Of a stretch of 64,000 nucleotides of DNA, positions 35,558-51,777 are shown piece after piece. The notes beneath the pieces were generated by a model, which had not been told where the DNA came from, ran no database searches, and saw nothing but the letters and a program-made list of their open reading frames with translations. Source of the DNA: Enterobacter mori (GTDB taxonomy: Bacteria; Pseudomonadota; Gammaproteobacteria; Enterobacterales; Enterobacteriaceae); assembly GCF_025244905.1 (NCBI RefSeq), contig NZ_CP104285.1, positions 186,001-250,000 of the forward strand, given 5' to 3'. The position numbers and the translations under genes are program-made. Position 1 is the stretch's first letter. Each line of letters starts with the position of its first letter.

Positions 35558-35566
35558 ATGTCTGCG

Positions 35567-36520
35567 TTATGACTTCCGTAGTCGGATCTGGTCGACAGCG
35601 TGTTTCTCACTCTTGGTGAGGATCAGGCTGGCGCGCTCACGTGTTGGCAGGATGTTCTCTTTCAGGTTCACGTAGTTGATCTCATTCCACAGTCCCGTTG
35701 CGACGTTGATAGCCTCTTCTTTAGAGAGCTGGGCGTAATTATGGAAGTAGGAATCAGGATCGGTGAATGCTCCTTCGCGGAACTTCAGGAAGCGGTTGAT
35801 ATACCAGCTTTTCAGCAGATCTTCCGGCGCATCGACATAGATAGAGAAATCAACAAAGTCGGAAACAAAGACGTGATGCGGGTCGTGAGGATAATCCATT
35901 CCGCTTTGCAGCACGTTTAATCCTTCCAGAATCAGGATGTCTGGCTGCACAACCGTTTTGTCTCCATCCGGTATGCGGTCGTAAATCAGGTGTGAATAGA
36001 CCGGCGCAGTGACGTTAGGGGCACCAGATTTCAGATCAGAGACGAATTTCACCAGCCGATGCATATCGTAAGAGAGCGGGAAGCCCTTCTTTTTCATCAG
36101 ACCGCGTTCTTTCAATACTTCATTTGGGTGCAGGAAGCCGTCGGTGGTGATTAACTCTACGCTACGGTGTTCTGGCCAGCGGCTCAGCAGCGCCTGCAAT
36201 ACGCGCGCGGTAGTACTTTTACCGACCGCCACGCTGCCCGCAATACTGATGATATAAGGAATACGCTGGCCGTTAGTGCCGAGAAACTGCTCCAGTACCG
36301 CCTGGCGGCGCAGGTTGGAACTAATATAAAAGTTAAGCAAGCGGGAAAGGGGGAGATAGATTTCTGCTACCTCTTCCAGCGAGAGATCTTCATTTATCCC
36401 TTTTAACCGTGCGATCTCCCCTTCCGTTAGCGTCATCGGCACGGAGTCACGCAGAGCAGCCCACTGGCTGCGGTTAAACTGAAGATAAGGCGTCATTAAC
36501 GTTTGCTCTTTTTTGCTCAT
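35567..36520 (-). CDS. coaA: Pantothenate kinase (type I)
   Basis: CoaA phosphorylates pantothenate, the first and feedback-inhibited step of coenzyme A synthesis. From the ATG at 36520 ([15 protein letters not shown]) it is 317 residues, against 316 in E. coli; an ATG two codons upstream (36526) cannot be ruled out. The P-loop is GSVAVGKST near residue 96, followed by TTDGFLHPN and ILEGLNVLQ. The SD is weak. The region 36521-36796 upstream is A/T-rich and shows no promoter I can name. Confidence 0.95.
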   Translation of the reverse strand: MSKKEQTLMTPYLQFNRSQWAALRDSVPMTLTEGEIARLKGINEDLSLEEVAEIYLPLSRLLNFYISSNLRRQAVLEQFLGTNGQRIPYIISIAGSVAVGKSTTARVLQALLSRWPEHRSVELITTDGFLHPNEVLKERGLMKKKGFPLSYDMHRLVKFVSDLKSGAPNVTAPVYSHLIYDRIPDGDKTVVQPDILILEGLNVLQSGMDYPHDPHHVFVSDFVDFSIYVDAPEDLLKSWYINRFLKFREGAFTDPDSYFHNYAQLSKEEAINVATGLWNEINYVNLKENILPTRERASLILTKSEKHAVDQIRLRKS

Positions 36521-36796
36521 AAGCATGCTTCAGTGAACCATCGGCCAGAAAGTCGGGTTATGGCTCATCACATAGTTAATTTTGGACAATGGGCAGGAGG
36601 TTAACACCAGATGACAGGAATAATAAGAAAAAATATGGGATAGCGATGCTTTACGCGGGAGGTATCACGGTACGGTATAGAAGGGGGAAATCAGGGGTTC
36701 ATGTTGAATATTTGACCGCGAGCGGATGAATTTAAAGCGGTTAGCACTGGTTTCGCATAAAATGTGAGCGAAAGAACGTTTTATGCAATTTTTTAG

Positions 36797-36825
36797 TTGC
36801 ATGACTGCGCGTGTCTCCATAGAAT
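36797..36825 (+). promoter_or_regulatory. thrU-tyrU-glyT-thrT-tufB promoter
   Basis: TTGCAT at 36797-36802, a 17-bp spacer and TAGAAT at 36820-36825, followed by the G/C-rich discriminator GCGCGC of stringently controlled stable RNA promoters. The A/T-rich DNA immediately upstream could act as an UP element. Fis sites are known for this E. coli promoter but were not located here. Confidence 0.85.
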
Positions 36826-36839
36826 GCGCGCTACTTGAT

Positions 36840-36915
<76 letters not shown>

Positions 36916-36923
36916 TCAAGTCC

Positions 36924-37008
<85 letters not shown>

Positions 37009-37125
37009 CTTTCTGGCAGCGTAAATGCCGCCGGAGCTGGTTGGAAAAATTAACCAGCTCGAACATGAAAAGAGAGAAATCTCTTTTTTTGTTACAGAAA
37101 GAACTGGGTAGCCGAGTTTCAGGAT

Positions 37126-37200
<75 letters not shown>

Positions 37201-37206
37201 ATACGT

Positions 37207-37282
37207 GCTGATATGGCTCAGTTGGTAGAGCGCACCCTTGGTAAGGGTGAGGTCCCCAGTTCGACTCTGGGTATCAGCACCA
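37207..37282 (+). tRNA. thrT: tRNA-Thr (anticodon GGT)
   Basis: 76 nt; acceptor GCTGATA / TATCAGC; anticodon loop TTGGTAA gives GGT; encoded CCA. It starts 6 nt after glyT and is followed by the tufB leader. Confidence 0.97.
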
Positions 37283-37363
37283 CTTCACTTCTCCTCCCGT
37301 TTCTCTCTGTTTCAATTTAAATGTATTCAACAGTTCAGGCATTTCGCCTGGTTGATGTGGTGA

Positions 37364-38584
<1,221 letters not shown>

Positions 38585-38614
38585 TCGCTGATAACATTTG
38601 ACGCAATGCGCAAT

Positions 38615-38641
38615 AAAAGGGCATCATTTGATGCCCTTTTT
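38615..38641 (+). terminator. Rho-independent terminator after tufB
   Basis: AAAAGGGCATC-ATTT-GATGCCC followed by five Ts. Confidence 0.93.
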
Positions 38642-38698
38642 GCACGCTTTCACATCAGAACCTGGCTCATCAGTGATTATTTTTGTCATAATCATTGC

Positions 38699-38727
38699 TG
38701 AGACAGGCTCTGCAGAGAGCGTATAAT
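38699..38727 (+). promoter_or_regulatory. secE-nusG promoter
   Basis: A consensus -10 TATAAT lies at 38722-38727, with TGAGAC at 38699-38704 as -35 over a 17-bp spacer. It lies 87 bp before secE. Confidence 0.7.
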
Positions 38728-38813
38728 CCGAAAAGCGAATGAGCATTTCGATTTGGTTTGCCTCGCAATCGCGGGGTGAAAATGTTTGTAGAATACTTCT
38801 GACAGGTTGGTTT

Positions 38814-39197
38814 ATGAGTGCGAATACCGAAGCTCAAGGGAGCGGGCGCGGCCTGGAAGCGATGAAATGGGTAGTTGTAGCCGTGCTGCTGATCGTGGCA
38901 ATTGTTGGCAACTATCTTTATCGTGACATGATGCTGCCGCTACGCGCGCTTGCAGTGGTAATTCTGATTGCTGCAGCGGGTGGTGTCGCGCTGTTGACGA
39001 CAAAAGGCAAAGCGACTGTCGCTTTCGCTCGCGAAGCACGTACCGAAGTCCGCAAGGTCATTTGGCCGACTCGCCAGGAAACATTGCACACCACGCTGAT
39101 CGTAGCGGCGGTTACCGCTGTAATGTCACTGATCCTGTGGGGACTGGATGGTATTCTGGTTCGCCTGGTTTCCTTTATCACTGGCCTGAGGTTCTAA
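38814..39197 (+). CDS. secE: Protein translocase subunit SecE
   Basis: SecE is the essential clamp subunit of the SecYEG channel. From the ATG at 38814 ([19 protein letters not shown]) it has 127 residues and the three transmembrane helices of enterobacterial SecE. The conserved amphipathic segment [19 protein letters not shown] lies before TM3. The open frame extends 25 codons upstream through the promoter and is not coding. nusG starts 1 nt after the stop. Confidence 0.96.
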   Translation: MSANTEAQGSGRGLEAMKWVVVAVLLIVAIVGNYLYRDMMLPLRALAVVILIAAAGGVALLTTKGKATVAFAREARTEVRKVIWPTRQETLHTTLIVAAVTAVMSLILWGLDGILVRLVSFITGLRF

Positions 39198-39198
39198 G

Positions 39199-39744
39199 AT
39201 GTCTGAAGCCCCTAAAAAGCGTTGGTACGTCGTTCAGGCGTTTTCCGGTTTTGAAGGCCGCGTAGCTACGTCGCTGCGTGAGCATATCAAATTACACAAC
39301 ATGGAAGAGTTATTTGGCGAAGTGATGGTTCCGACCGAAGAAGTGGTCGAGATCCGTGGCGGCCAACGTCGCAAAAGCGAGCGTAAATTCTTCCCGGGTT
39401 ACGTGCTGGTTCAGATGGTGATGAACGACGCGAGCTGGCACCTGGTGCGCAGCGTACCGCGCGTGATGGGCTTTATCGGCGGCACGTCTGACCGTCCGGC
39501 GCCAATCAGCGATAAAGAAGTTGATGCGATTATGAACCGCCTGCAGCAGGTGGGTGATAAGCCGCGTCCGAAAACGCTGTTTGAACCGGGTGAGATGGTT
39601 CGTGTTAATGACGGTCCGTTTGCTGACTTTAACGGCGTCGTTGAAGAAGTGGACTACGAGAAGTCCCGCCTGAAAGTGTCTGTTTCTATCTTCGGTCGTG
39701 CGACCCCGGTAGAGCTGGACTTTGCACAGGTCGAAAAAGCCTAA
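39199..39744 (+). CDS. nusG: Transcription termination/antitermination factor NusG
   Basis: NusG binds RNA polymerase, helps Rho-dependent termination and couples ribosomes to transcription through NusE. It is 181 residues, with the NGN domain ([35 protein letters not shown]) and the C-terminal KOW domain ([37 protein letters not shown]). It is the paralogue of RfaH, encoded at 8661-9152. secE and nusG form one operon. Confidence 0.97.
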   Translation: MSEAPKKRWYVVQAFSGFEGRVATSLREHIKLHNMEELFGEVMVPTEEVVEIRGGQRRKSERKFFPGYVLVQMVMNDASWHLVRSVPRVMGFIGGTSDRPAPISDKEVDAIMNRLQQVGDKPRPKTLFEPGEMVRVNDGPFADFNGVVEEVDYEKSRLKVSVSIFGRATPVELDFAQVEKA

Positions 39745-39760
39745 GCAGCGATCAAAAAAG

Positions 39761-39813
39761 CAACGATTTAATCGTTGCACAAGGCGCGAGATTGGAATAC
39801 AATTTCGCGCCTT

Positions 39814-39818
<5 letters not shown>
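39761..39818 (+). terminator. Hairpins after nusG
   Basis: A first hairpin CAACGAT-TTA-ATCGTTG (39761-39777) is followed by AAGGCGCGA / TCGCGCCTT (39781-39812) with a TTTGTTTT tail. The latter is the likely terminator before the rplK promoter. Confidence 0.75.
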
Positions 39819-41037
<1,219 letters not shown>

Positions 41038-41041
41038 TGCC

Positions 41042-41327
41042 TTTACGTGGGCGGTGATTTTGTCTACAATCTTACCCCCACGTTTGCTAACGAAAGTTAG
41101 CGGCTAACAGAATTGTTCGTTGGAGCCTGGCCTAATCCAGGCCTCCGTCGAAGACCGCAGGTGTTTCGCAAGAGACTTAATCCCCTGCGTAGACGGTGAC
41201 AGAACGCTAAGATTATTTTTAATACTCTGGCTTGTTTCTGCTCACCGTATTAAGACGCTCTTTCCGTTGGGAAGAGTGAAGTGAGTTCCGGGACATGAGT
41301 TCCGGCAAACATCCAGGAGCAAAGCTA
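41042..41327 (+). promoter_or_regulatory. rplJ promoter and long L10 leader
   Basis: TTTACG (41042-41047), a 17-bp spacer and TACAAT (41065-41070) form PL10 just after rplA. The leader to rplJ is about 250 nt. It should fold into the structure bound by the L10-(L7/L12) complex for autogenous control, as in E. coli. The GCCTGGCCTAATCCAGGCC hairpin near 41126 is one visible element. No gene is seen in it. Confidence 0.7.
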
Positions 41328-41825
41328 ATGGCTTTAAATCTTCAAGACAAACAAGCGATTGTTGCTGAAGTCAGCGAAGTAGCCAAAGGCGCGCTGTCTG
41401 CAGTAGTTGCGGATTCCCGTGGCGTTACTGTAGACAAAATGACTGAACTGCGTAAAGCAGGTCGTGAAGCTGGCGTATACATGCGTGTTGTTCGTAACAC
41501 CCTGCTGCGCCGCGTAGTTGAAGGTACTCAGTTCGAGTGCCTGAAAGACACGTTTGTTGGTCCGACCCTGATTGCATACTCTATGGAACACCCGGGCGCT
41601 GCTGCTCGTCTGTTCAAAGAGTTCGCGAAAGCGAATGCAAAATTTGAGGTCAAAGCTGCAGCCTTTGAAGGTGAGTTGATCCCGGCATCGCAAATCGATC
41701 GCCTGGCAACCCTGCCGACCTACGAAGAAGCAATTGCACGCCTGATGGCAACCATGAAAGAAGCTGCGGCTGGCAAACTGGTTCGCACTCTGGCTGCTGT
41801 ACGCGATGCGAAAGAAGCTGCTTAA
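41328..41825 (+). CDS. rplJ: 50S ribosomal protein L10
   Basis: L10 anchors the L7/L12 stalk to 23S rRNA. From the ATG at 41328 ([15 protein letters not shown]) it has 165 residues; the frame is open 11 codons upstream within the leader. The N-terminal rRNA-binding domain is followed by the C-terminal helix that binds L7/L12 dimers. An SD (AGGAG) lies 10 nt before the start. It forms an operon with rplL, rpoB and rpoC. Confidence 0.96.
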   Translation: MALNLQDKQAIVAEVSEVAKGALSAVVADSRGVTVDKMTELRKAGREAGVYMRVVRNTLLRRVVEGTQFECLKDTFVGPTLIAYSMEHPGAAARLFKEFAKANAKFEVKAAAFEGELIPASQIDRLATLPTYEEAIARLMATMKEAAAGKLVRTLAAVRDAKEAA

Positions 41826-41891
41826 TCGCAGTTATCTTTATAAAGCATTTGCTTACGTATAAACTTATTCTGATTTTCAGGAACAATTTAA

Positions 41892-42257
<366 letters not shown>

Positions 42258-42296
42258 GCCAACTTTTCTGGTTGCAGCCTAAGTCATTAGGCTGAT

Positions 42297-42327
42297 GGCT
42301 GGTGACTTTTTAGTCACCAGCCTTTTT
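42297..42327 (+). terminator. rplL-rpoB attenuator
   Basis: GGCTGGTGACT-TTTT-AGTCACCAGCC followed by five Ts. The equivalent element in E. coli stops most transcripts after rplL and lets a fraction through into rpoBC. Confidence 0.9.
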
Positions 42328-42576
42328 GCGCTGTAAGGCATCAGTAGCATTTCACACTGTTTGACTGCTGATTGTCCTGACAATGCATGTTTCTATCGAC
42401 GACTTAATATATTGCGACAGGGTGCTCGCTCTGTGTAAATCGCGACGAAATGATTTAAGCGTGATAGCAACAGGTATTGCGGAAAGTATTCAATTTTCCG
42501 GTCCACAAAATGGTGTTGCACAAACTGTCCCTTCGTCGGACAGATGGGTCGACTTGTCAGCGAGCTGAGGAACCCT
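42328..42576. other. rplL-rpoB spacer
   Basis: This stretch has no supported gene. In E. coli the region carries an RNase III processing hairpin downstream of the attenuator, and imperfect pairing such as CATCAGTAGCA / TGACTGCTGAT-like arms near 42338-42372 may correspond to it. A forward open frame here (42383-42568) has no SD and non-coding composition. Confidence 0.5.
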
Positions 42577-45500
42577 ATGGTTTACTCCTATACCGAGAAA
42601 AAACGTATTCGTAAGGATTTTGGTAAACGTCCACAAGTTCTGGACATTCCATATCTCCTTTCTATCCAGCTTGACTCGTTCCAGAAGTTTATCGAGCAAG
42701 ATCCTGAAGGGCAGTACGGTCTGGAAGCAGCCTTCCGCTCCGTGTTCCCGATTCAGAGCTACAGCGGTAACTCCGAGCTGCAGTACGTCAGCTACCGCCT
42801 TGGCGAACCGGTGTTTGACGTTCAGGAATGTCAGATCCGTGGCGTGACCTATTCCGCACCGCTGCGCGTAAAACTGCGTCTGGTGATCTACGAGCGCGAA
42901 GCGCCGGAAGGCACCGTTAAAGACATTAAAGAACAAGAAGTCTACATGGGTGAAATTCCACTCATGACAGACAACGGTACTTTCGTAATCAACGGTACTG
43001 AGCGTGTTATCGTTTCCCAGCTGCACCGTAGCCCGGGCGTCTTCTTCGACAGCGATAAAGGTAAAACACACTCTTCCGGTAAAGTACTGTATAACGCACG
43101 CATCATTCCTTACCGTGGTTCATGGCTGGACTTCGAGTTCGATCCTAAAGACAACCTGTTTGTCCGTATCGACCGCCGTCGTAAGCTGCCTGCAACCATC
43201 ATTCTGCGTGCGCTGCAATACACCACTGAACAGATCCTGGACCTGTTCTTTGAGAAAGTGATCTTTGAAATCCGCGACAACAAGCTGCAGATGGAATTGG
43301 TGCCTGAACGTCTGCGTGGCGAGACCGCGTCGTTCGACATTGAAGCCGACGGCAAAGTGTATGTGGAAAAAGGTCGCCGTATCACCGCGCGCCACATCCG
43401 CCAGCTGGAAAAAGATGATATCAAACTCATCGAAGTTCCGGTTGAGTACATTGCAGGAAAAGTAGCCGCGAAAGATTACGTTGACGAGTCAACGGGCGAG
43501 CTGATCTGCCCAGCGAACATGGAGCTGAGCCTGGATCTGTTGGCTAAGCTGAGCCAGTCTGGTCACAAACGTATCGAAACGCTGTTCACCAACGATCTGG
43601 ACCACGGCGCGTATATGTCTGAGACTCTTCGCGTCGACCCAACGACCGATCGTCTGAGCGCGCTGGTCGAAATCTACCGCATGATGCGTCCTGGTGAGCC
43701 ACCAACGCGTGAAGCGGCTGAAAGCCTGTTCGAGAACCTGTTCTTCTCCGAAGACCGCTACGATCTGTCCGCGGTTGGTCGTATGAAGTTCAACCGTTCT
43801 CTGCTGCGCGACGAAATCGAAGGTTCCGGTATCCTGAGCAAAGACGACATCATCGAAGTGATGAAGAAGCTCATCGATATCCGTAACGGTAAAGGCGAAG
43901 TGGATGATATCGACCACCTCGGCAACCGTCGTATCCGTTCCGTAGGCGAAATGGCGGAAAACCAGTTCCGCGTTGGCCTGGTACGTGTTGAGCGTGCGGT
44001 GAAAGAGCGTCTGTCTCTGGGCGATCTGGATACCCTGATGCCTCAGGATATGATCAACGCCAAGCCGATTTCTGCAGCAGTGAAAGAGTTCTTCGGTTCC
44101 AGCCAGCTGTCTCAGTTCATGGACCAGAACAACCCGCTGTCTGAGATTACGCACAAACGTCGTATCTCTGCACTCGGCCCAGGCGGTCTGACCCGTGAGC
44201 GCGCAGGCTTTGAAGTTCGAGACGTACACCCGACCCACTACGGTCGCGTATGTCCAATCGAAACGCCTGAAGGTCCAAACATCGGTCTGATCAACTCCCT
44301 GTCCGTGTACGCACAGACTAACGAATACGGTTTCCTTGAGACCCCGTATCGTAAAGTGACCGACGGTGTTGTAACCGACGAAATTCACTACCTGTCTGCT
44401 ATCGAAGAAGGCAACTACGTTATCGCTCAGGCGAACTCCAACCTGGATGACGAAGGCCACTTTGTAGAAGATCTGGTTACCTGCCGTAGCAAAGGCGAAT
44501 CCAGCTTGTTCAGCCGCGACCAGGTTGACTACATGGACGTATCCACCCAGCAGGTGGTCTCCGTCGGTGCGTCCCTGATCCCGTTCCTGGAACACGATGA
44601 CGCCAACCGTGCATTGATGGGTGCGAACATGCAACGTCAGGCCGTTCCAACTCTGCGTGCTGATAAGCCGCTGGTTGGTACGGGTATGGAACGTGCTGTT
44701 GCCGTTGACTCCGGTGTTACTGCAGTTGCTAAGCGTGGCGGTACCGTTCAGTACGTCGACGCATCCCGTATCGTTATTAAAGTTAACGAAGATGAGATGT
44801 ATCCGGGCGAAGCGGGTATCGACATTTATAACCTGACCAAATACACCCGTTCTAACCAGAACACCTGTATCAACCAGATGCCTTGCGTGTCTCTGGGTGA
44901 GCCAGTTGAGCGCGGCGACGTGCTGGCAGACGGTCCGTCCACCGACCTCGGTGAACTGGCACTCGGTCAGAACATGCGCGTAGCGTTCATGCCGTGGAAC
45001 GGTTACAACTTTGAAGACTCCATCCTCGTCTCCGAGCGTGTGGTTCAGGAAGATCGTTTCACCACCATCCACATTCAGGAACTGGCCTGTGTGTCCCGTG
45101 ACACCAAGCTGGGGCCAGAAGAGATCACCGCTGATATCCCTAACGTGGGTGAAGCTGCGCTCTCCAAACTGGATGAATCCGGTATCGTTTACATCGGTGC
45201 GGAAGTGACCGGCGGCGACATTCTGGTTGGTAAGGTTACGCCTAAAGGTGAAACCCAGCTGACGCCAGAAGAGAAACTGCTGCGTGCAATCTTCGGTGAG
45301 AAAGCGTCTGACGTTAAAGACTCTTCTCTGCGCGTACCAAACGGTGTTTCCGGTACGGTTATCGATGTTCAGGTCTTCACCCGTGACGGCGTTGAGAAAG
45401 ATAAACGTGCGCTGGAAATCGAAGAGATGCAGCTCAAACAGGCTAAGAAAGACCTGTCTGAAGAACTGCAGATCCTCGAAGCGGGTCTGTTCAGCCGTAT

Positions 45501-46605
45501 CTATGCGGTGCTGGTTGCCGGTGGCGTTGAAGCTGAGAAGCTCGACAAACTGCCACGCGATCGCTGGCTGGAACTGGGCCTGACCGACGAAGAGAAACAA
45601 AATCAGCTGGAACAGCTGGCTGAGCAGTATGACGAACTGAAACACGAGTTCGAGAAAAAACTCGAAGCGAAACGCCGCAAAATCACTCAGGGCGACGATC
45701 TGGCACCAGGCGTGCTGAAGATTGTTAAGGTGTATCTGGCCGTTAAACGTCAGATCCAGCCTGGTGATAAGATGGCAGGTCGTCACGGTAACAAGGGTGT
45801 TATCTCTAAGATCAACCCGATCGAAGATATGCCGCACGATGCTAACGGTACGCCGGTAGATATCGTACTGAACCCACTGGGCGTACCGTCTCGTATGAAC
45901 ATCGGTCAGATTCTGGAAACCCACCTGGGTATGGCTGCGAAAGGTATCGGCGACAAGATTAACGCCATGCTGAAACAGCAGGAAGAAGTCGCGAAACTGC
46001 GCGAATTCATCCAGCGTGCCTACGATCTGGGTACCGATGTGCGTCAGAAAGTCGACCTGAACACCTTCAGCGATGATGAAGTTCTGCGTCTGGCGGAAAA
46101 CCTGCGTAAGGGTATGCCAATTGCAACGCCGGTATTCGACGGTGCAAAAGAAGCTGAAATTAAAGAGCTGCTGCAACTGGGTGGTCTGCCAACGTCTGGT
46201 CAGATTACGCTGTTTGACGGCCGTACCGGTGAACAGTTCGAGCGTCCAGTAACCGTAGGTTACATGTACATGCTGAAACTGAACCACCTGGTCGACGACA
46301 AGATGCACGCTCGTTCTACCGGTTCTTACAGCCTGGTTACTCAGCAGCCGCTGGGTGGTAAGGCTCAGTTCGGTGGTCAGCGCTTCGGGGAGATGGAAGT
46401 GTGGGCGCTGGAAGCATACGGCGCAGCATACACCCTGCAGGAAATGCTCACCGTTAAGTCTGATGACGTGAATGGTCGTACCAAGATGTATAAGAACATC
46501 GTGGACGGCAACCATCAGATGGAGCCGGGCATGCCAGAATCCTTCAACGTACTGTTGAAAGAGATTCGTTCGCTGGGTATCAACATCGAACTGGAAGACG
46601 AGTAA
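42577..46605 (+). CDS. rpoB: RNA polymerase beta subunit
   Basis: From the ATG at 42577 ([18 protein letters not shown]) it has 1342 residues, identical in length to E. coli. The rifampicin-resistance region reads as wild type in the E. coli sense: [22 protein letters not shown], with Asp516, His526 and Ser531 equivalents intact. The conserved C-terminal [24 protein letters not shown], which contacts beta', is present. It lies 76 bp before rpoC on the same transcript. Confidence 0.98.
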   Translation: MVYSYTEKKRIRKDFGKRPQVLDIPYLLSIQLDSFQKFIEQDPEGQYGLEAAFRSVFPIQSYSGNSELQYVSYRLGEPVFDVQECQIRGVTYSAPLRVKLRLVIYEREAPEGTVKDIKEQEVYMGEIPLMTDNGTFVINGTERVIVSQLHRSPGVFFDSDKGKTHSSGKVLYNARIIPYRGSWLDFEFDPKDNLFVRIDRRRKLPATIILRALQYTTEQILDLFFEKVIFEIRDNKLQMELVPERLRGETASFDIEADGKVYVEKGRRITARHIRQLEKDDIKLIEVPVEYIAGKVAAKDYVDESTGELICPANMELSLDLLAKLSQSGHKRIETLFTNDLDHGAYMSETLRVDPTTDRLSALVEIYRMMRPGEPPTREAAESLFENLFFSEDRYDLSAVGRMKFNRSLLRDEIEGSGILSKDDIIEVMKKLIDIRNGKGEVDDIDHLGNRRIRSVGEMAENQFRVGLVRVERAVKERLSLGDLDTLMPQDMINAKPISAAVKEFFGSSQLSQFMDQNNPLSEITHKRRISALGPGGLTRERAGFEVRDVHPTHYGRVCPIETPEGPNIGLINSLSVYAQTNEYGFLETPYRKVTDGVVTDEIHYLSAIEEGNYVIAQANSNLDDEGHFVEDLVTCRSKGESSLFSRDQVDYMDVSTQQVVSVGASLIPFLEHDDANRALMGANMQRQAVPTLRADKPLVGTGMERAVAVDSGVTAVAKRGGTVQYVDASRIVIKVNEDEMYPGEAGIDIYNLTKYTRSNQNTCINQMPCVSLGEPVERGDVLADGPSTDLGELALGQNMRVAFMPWNGYNFEDSILVSERVVQEDRFTTIHIQELACVSRDTKLGPEEITADIPNVGEAALSKLDESGIVYIGAEVTGGDILVGKVTPKGETQLTPEEKLLRAIFGEKASDVKDSSLRVPNGVSGTVIDVQVFTRDGVEKDKRALEIEEMQLKQAKKDLSEELQILEAGLFSRIYAVLVAGGVEAEKLDKLPRDRWLELGLTDEEKQNQLEQLAEQYDELKHEFEKKLEAKRRKITQGDDLAPGVLKIVKVYLAVKRQIQPGDKMAGRHGNKGVISKINPIEDMPHDANGTPVDIVLNPLGVPSRMNIGQILETHLGMAAKGIGDKINAMLKQQEEVAKLREFIQRAYDLGTDVRQKVDLNTFSDDEVLRLAENLRKGMPIATPVFDGAKEAEIKELLQLGGLPTSGQITLFDGRTGEQFERPVTVGYMYMLKLNHLVDDKMHARSTGSYSLVTQQPLGGKAQFGGQRFGEMEVWALEAYGAAYTLQEMLTVKSDDVNGRTKMYKNIVDGNHQMEPGMPESFNVLLKEIRSLGINIELEDE

Positions 46606-46681
46606 TTCTCGCTCAAACAGGTCACTGGTGTCGGGTTAACCCCCGACACCAGATTGTGCTAACTCCGACGGGAGCAAATCC

Positions 46682-50905
<4,224 letters not shown>

Positions 50906-50911
50906 TCGTTG

Positions 50912-50939
50912 ATGCCCGGTGATGAACATTACCGGGCAT
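50912..50939 (+). other. Hairpin directly after rpoC
   Basis: A perfect 9-bp inverted repeat ATGCCCGGT / ACCGGGCAT with a 10-nt loop begins 7 nt after the stop codon. It has no T-run and probably serves as a 3' mRNA stabiliser ahead of the terminator at 50980. Confidence 0.6.
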
Positions 50940-50946
50940 GTGCCTC

Positions 50947-50976
50947 GTAGGTCGGGTAAGCGTAGCGCCACCCGAC
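50947..50976. repeat. REP element after rpoC
   Basis: GTAGGTCGGGTAAGCGTAGC followed by GCCACCCGAC is nearly identical to the REP at 31476-31505. The two differ by C-to-T in one arm and G-to-A in the other, which keeps the stem paired. Confidence 0.88.
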
Positions 50977-50979
50977 AAT

Positions 50980-51007
50980 AAAAAACCCGCCTCGGCGGGT
51001 TTTTTTC
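50980..51007. terminator. Bidirectional terminator between rpoC and the PTS genes
   Basis: AAAAACCCGC-CTCG-GCGGGTTTTTTT. It stops rpoBC readthrough on the forward strand and the PTS transcript on the reverse strand. Confidence 0.93.
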
Positions 51008-51018
51008 ATCTGGATATT

Positions 51019-51336
51019 TTAGTTTATCAACGGGATGCGTCGATAAAGCTCAATCATATCGCCCGCCAGATCCTGAATGACCATCGCGTTCATCAGGTGA
51101 TCCTGCGAGTGGACGGTGATCAGGTTAACCGGGAGTTTACCGGTGCCCTCATCAAGACCAATCAGCTGCGTCTGGATCGTATGCGCGTGTTTTACATATT
51201 CGCGTGACTCTTCCATCGCCTTCTCGGCTTCATCAAAGTCACCTTTACGTGCCATCTGCAGTGCGGTCAGAGCAGCACTTCGCGCCGCGCCCGCGTTCAC
51301 CAGCAGTTCCATAATTGTGGTTTCTAAGTCTTCCAT
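51019..51336 (-). CDS. PTS IIA component, lactose/cellobiose family
   Basis: This is a 105-residue soluble phosphotransfer protein related to ChbA/LacF. The three-helix fold begins LETTIMELLVNAGAARSAALTALQMARKGDF. The phosphorylation-site motif is ITVHSQDHLMNAM, whose first His (about residue 75) accepts phosphate from HPr. It overlaps the IIB start by 1 nt (51336), so the two are translationally coupled. No membrane IIC gene is present nearby, so the sugar cannot be named; a regulatory role or a distant IIC is possible. Confidence 0.88.
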   Translation of the reverse strand: MEDLETTIMELLVNAGAARSAALTALQMARKGDFDEAEKAMEESREYVKHAHTIQTQLIGLDEGTGKLPVNLITVHSQDHLMNAMVIQDLAGDMIELYRRIPLIN

Positions 51337-51644
51337 TATGACTCCAGCAGCTTGAGCGCTTTTTCCAGTACGGCATCACCCTTCATCATGCCGTAATCCA
51401 TCATGTCGATCACCGCGACTTTTTTGCCCAGCGGGTCGGCCTGCGCCTGAAGTTTCGCCTGCTCGTATTTTACCTGTGGCCCCAGCAATACGATGTCGGC
51501 CGTCGCGATATTGTCTTTAAACTCCGCGACCGGAACGGCTTTAATGGTGACTTCAACCCCTTTTTTCTGCGCGGCATCTTTCATACGTTGAACCAGCATG
51601 CTGGTTGACATTCCCGCTGCACAGCATAAAACGATGTTCTTCAT
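51336..51644 (-). CDS. PTS IIB component, lactose/cellobiose family
   Basis: This is a 102-residue IIB protein of the ChbB type. The active-site Cys lies in the N-terminal loop IVLCCAAGMSTSMLVQRM; Cys7 and Cys8 are both present, and alignment with ChbB favours one of them as the phospho-acceptor. The phosphatase-like fold continues with DIVLLGPQVKYEQ. It is first in a two-gene unit with the IIA. Its upstream region holds a CRP-like site and a LacI-family palindrome. E. coli K-12 has no such genes between rpoC and thiH. Confidence 0.88.
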   Translation of the reverse strand: MKNIVLCCAAGMSTSMLVQRMKDAAQKKGVEVTIKAVPVAEFKDNIATADIVLLGPQVKYEQAKLQAQADPLGKKVAVIDMMDYGMMKGDAVLEKALKLLES

Positions 51645-51720
51645 AATCAGCCTCGATCTACATGTGTTTATTGATAATTATCCCGTGCAGACCGCTTCAA
51701 CAACCGCTTTACCGCGATTG

Positions 51721-51736
51721 TGTGTCAGGCATCACA
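51721..51736. promoter_or_regulatory. CRP-like site upstream of the PTS IIB gene
   Basis: TGTGT-CAGGCA-TCACA matches the CRP consensus TGTGA-N6-TCACA at nine of ten positions. A possible reverse-strand -10 (GATAAT, 51677-51682) lies about 58 bp from its centre to the implied start, near a class I activator position. Confidence 0.6.
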
Positions 51737-51754
51737 AAGAAATCGGCATTTTTC

Positions 51755-51768
51755 TGAAACCGGTTACA
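51755..51768. promoter_or_regulatory. LacI/GalR-family operator-like palindrome before the PTS pair
   Basis: TGAAACCGGTTACA is one base from the PtxS consensus TGAAACCGGTTTCA and two bases from the kgu operator at 19412-19425. It lies 10 nt after the diguanylate cyclase stop. The ACCGGT core also fits GntR-like regulators. Confidence 0.5.
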
Positions 51769-51777
51769 ATTTTGTGG

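Noticed and set aside
42383..42568. A 61-codon frame between rplL and rpoB
   Set aside because: It lies in the processed leader of rpoB, has no SD, and the region is non-coding in E. coli.
43489..46515. A 1008-codon open frame on the reverse strand across rpoB
   Set aside because: It is antisense to a highly expressed gene with strong codon bias, which removes stop codons from the opposite frame. It has no SD and no recognisable domain.
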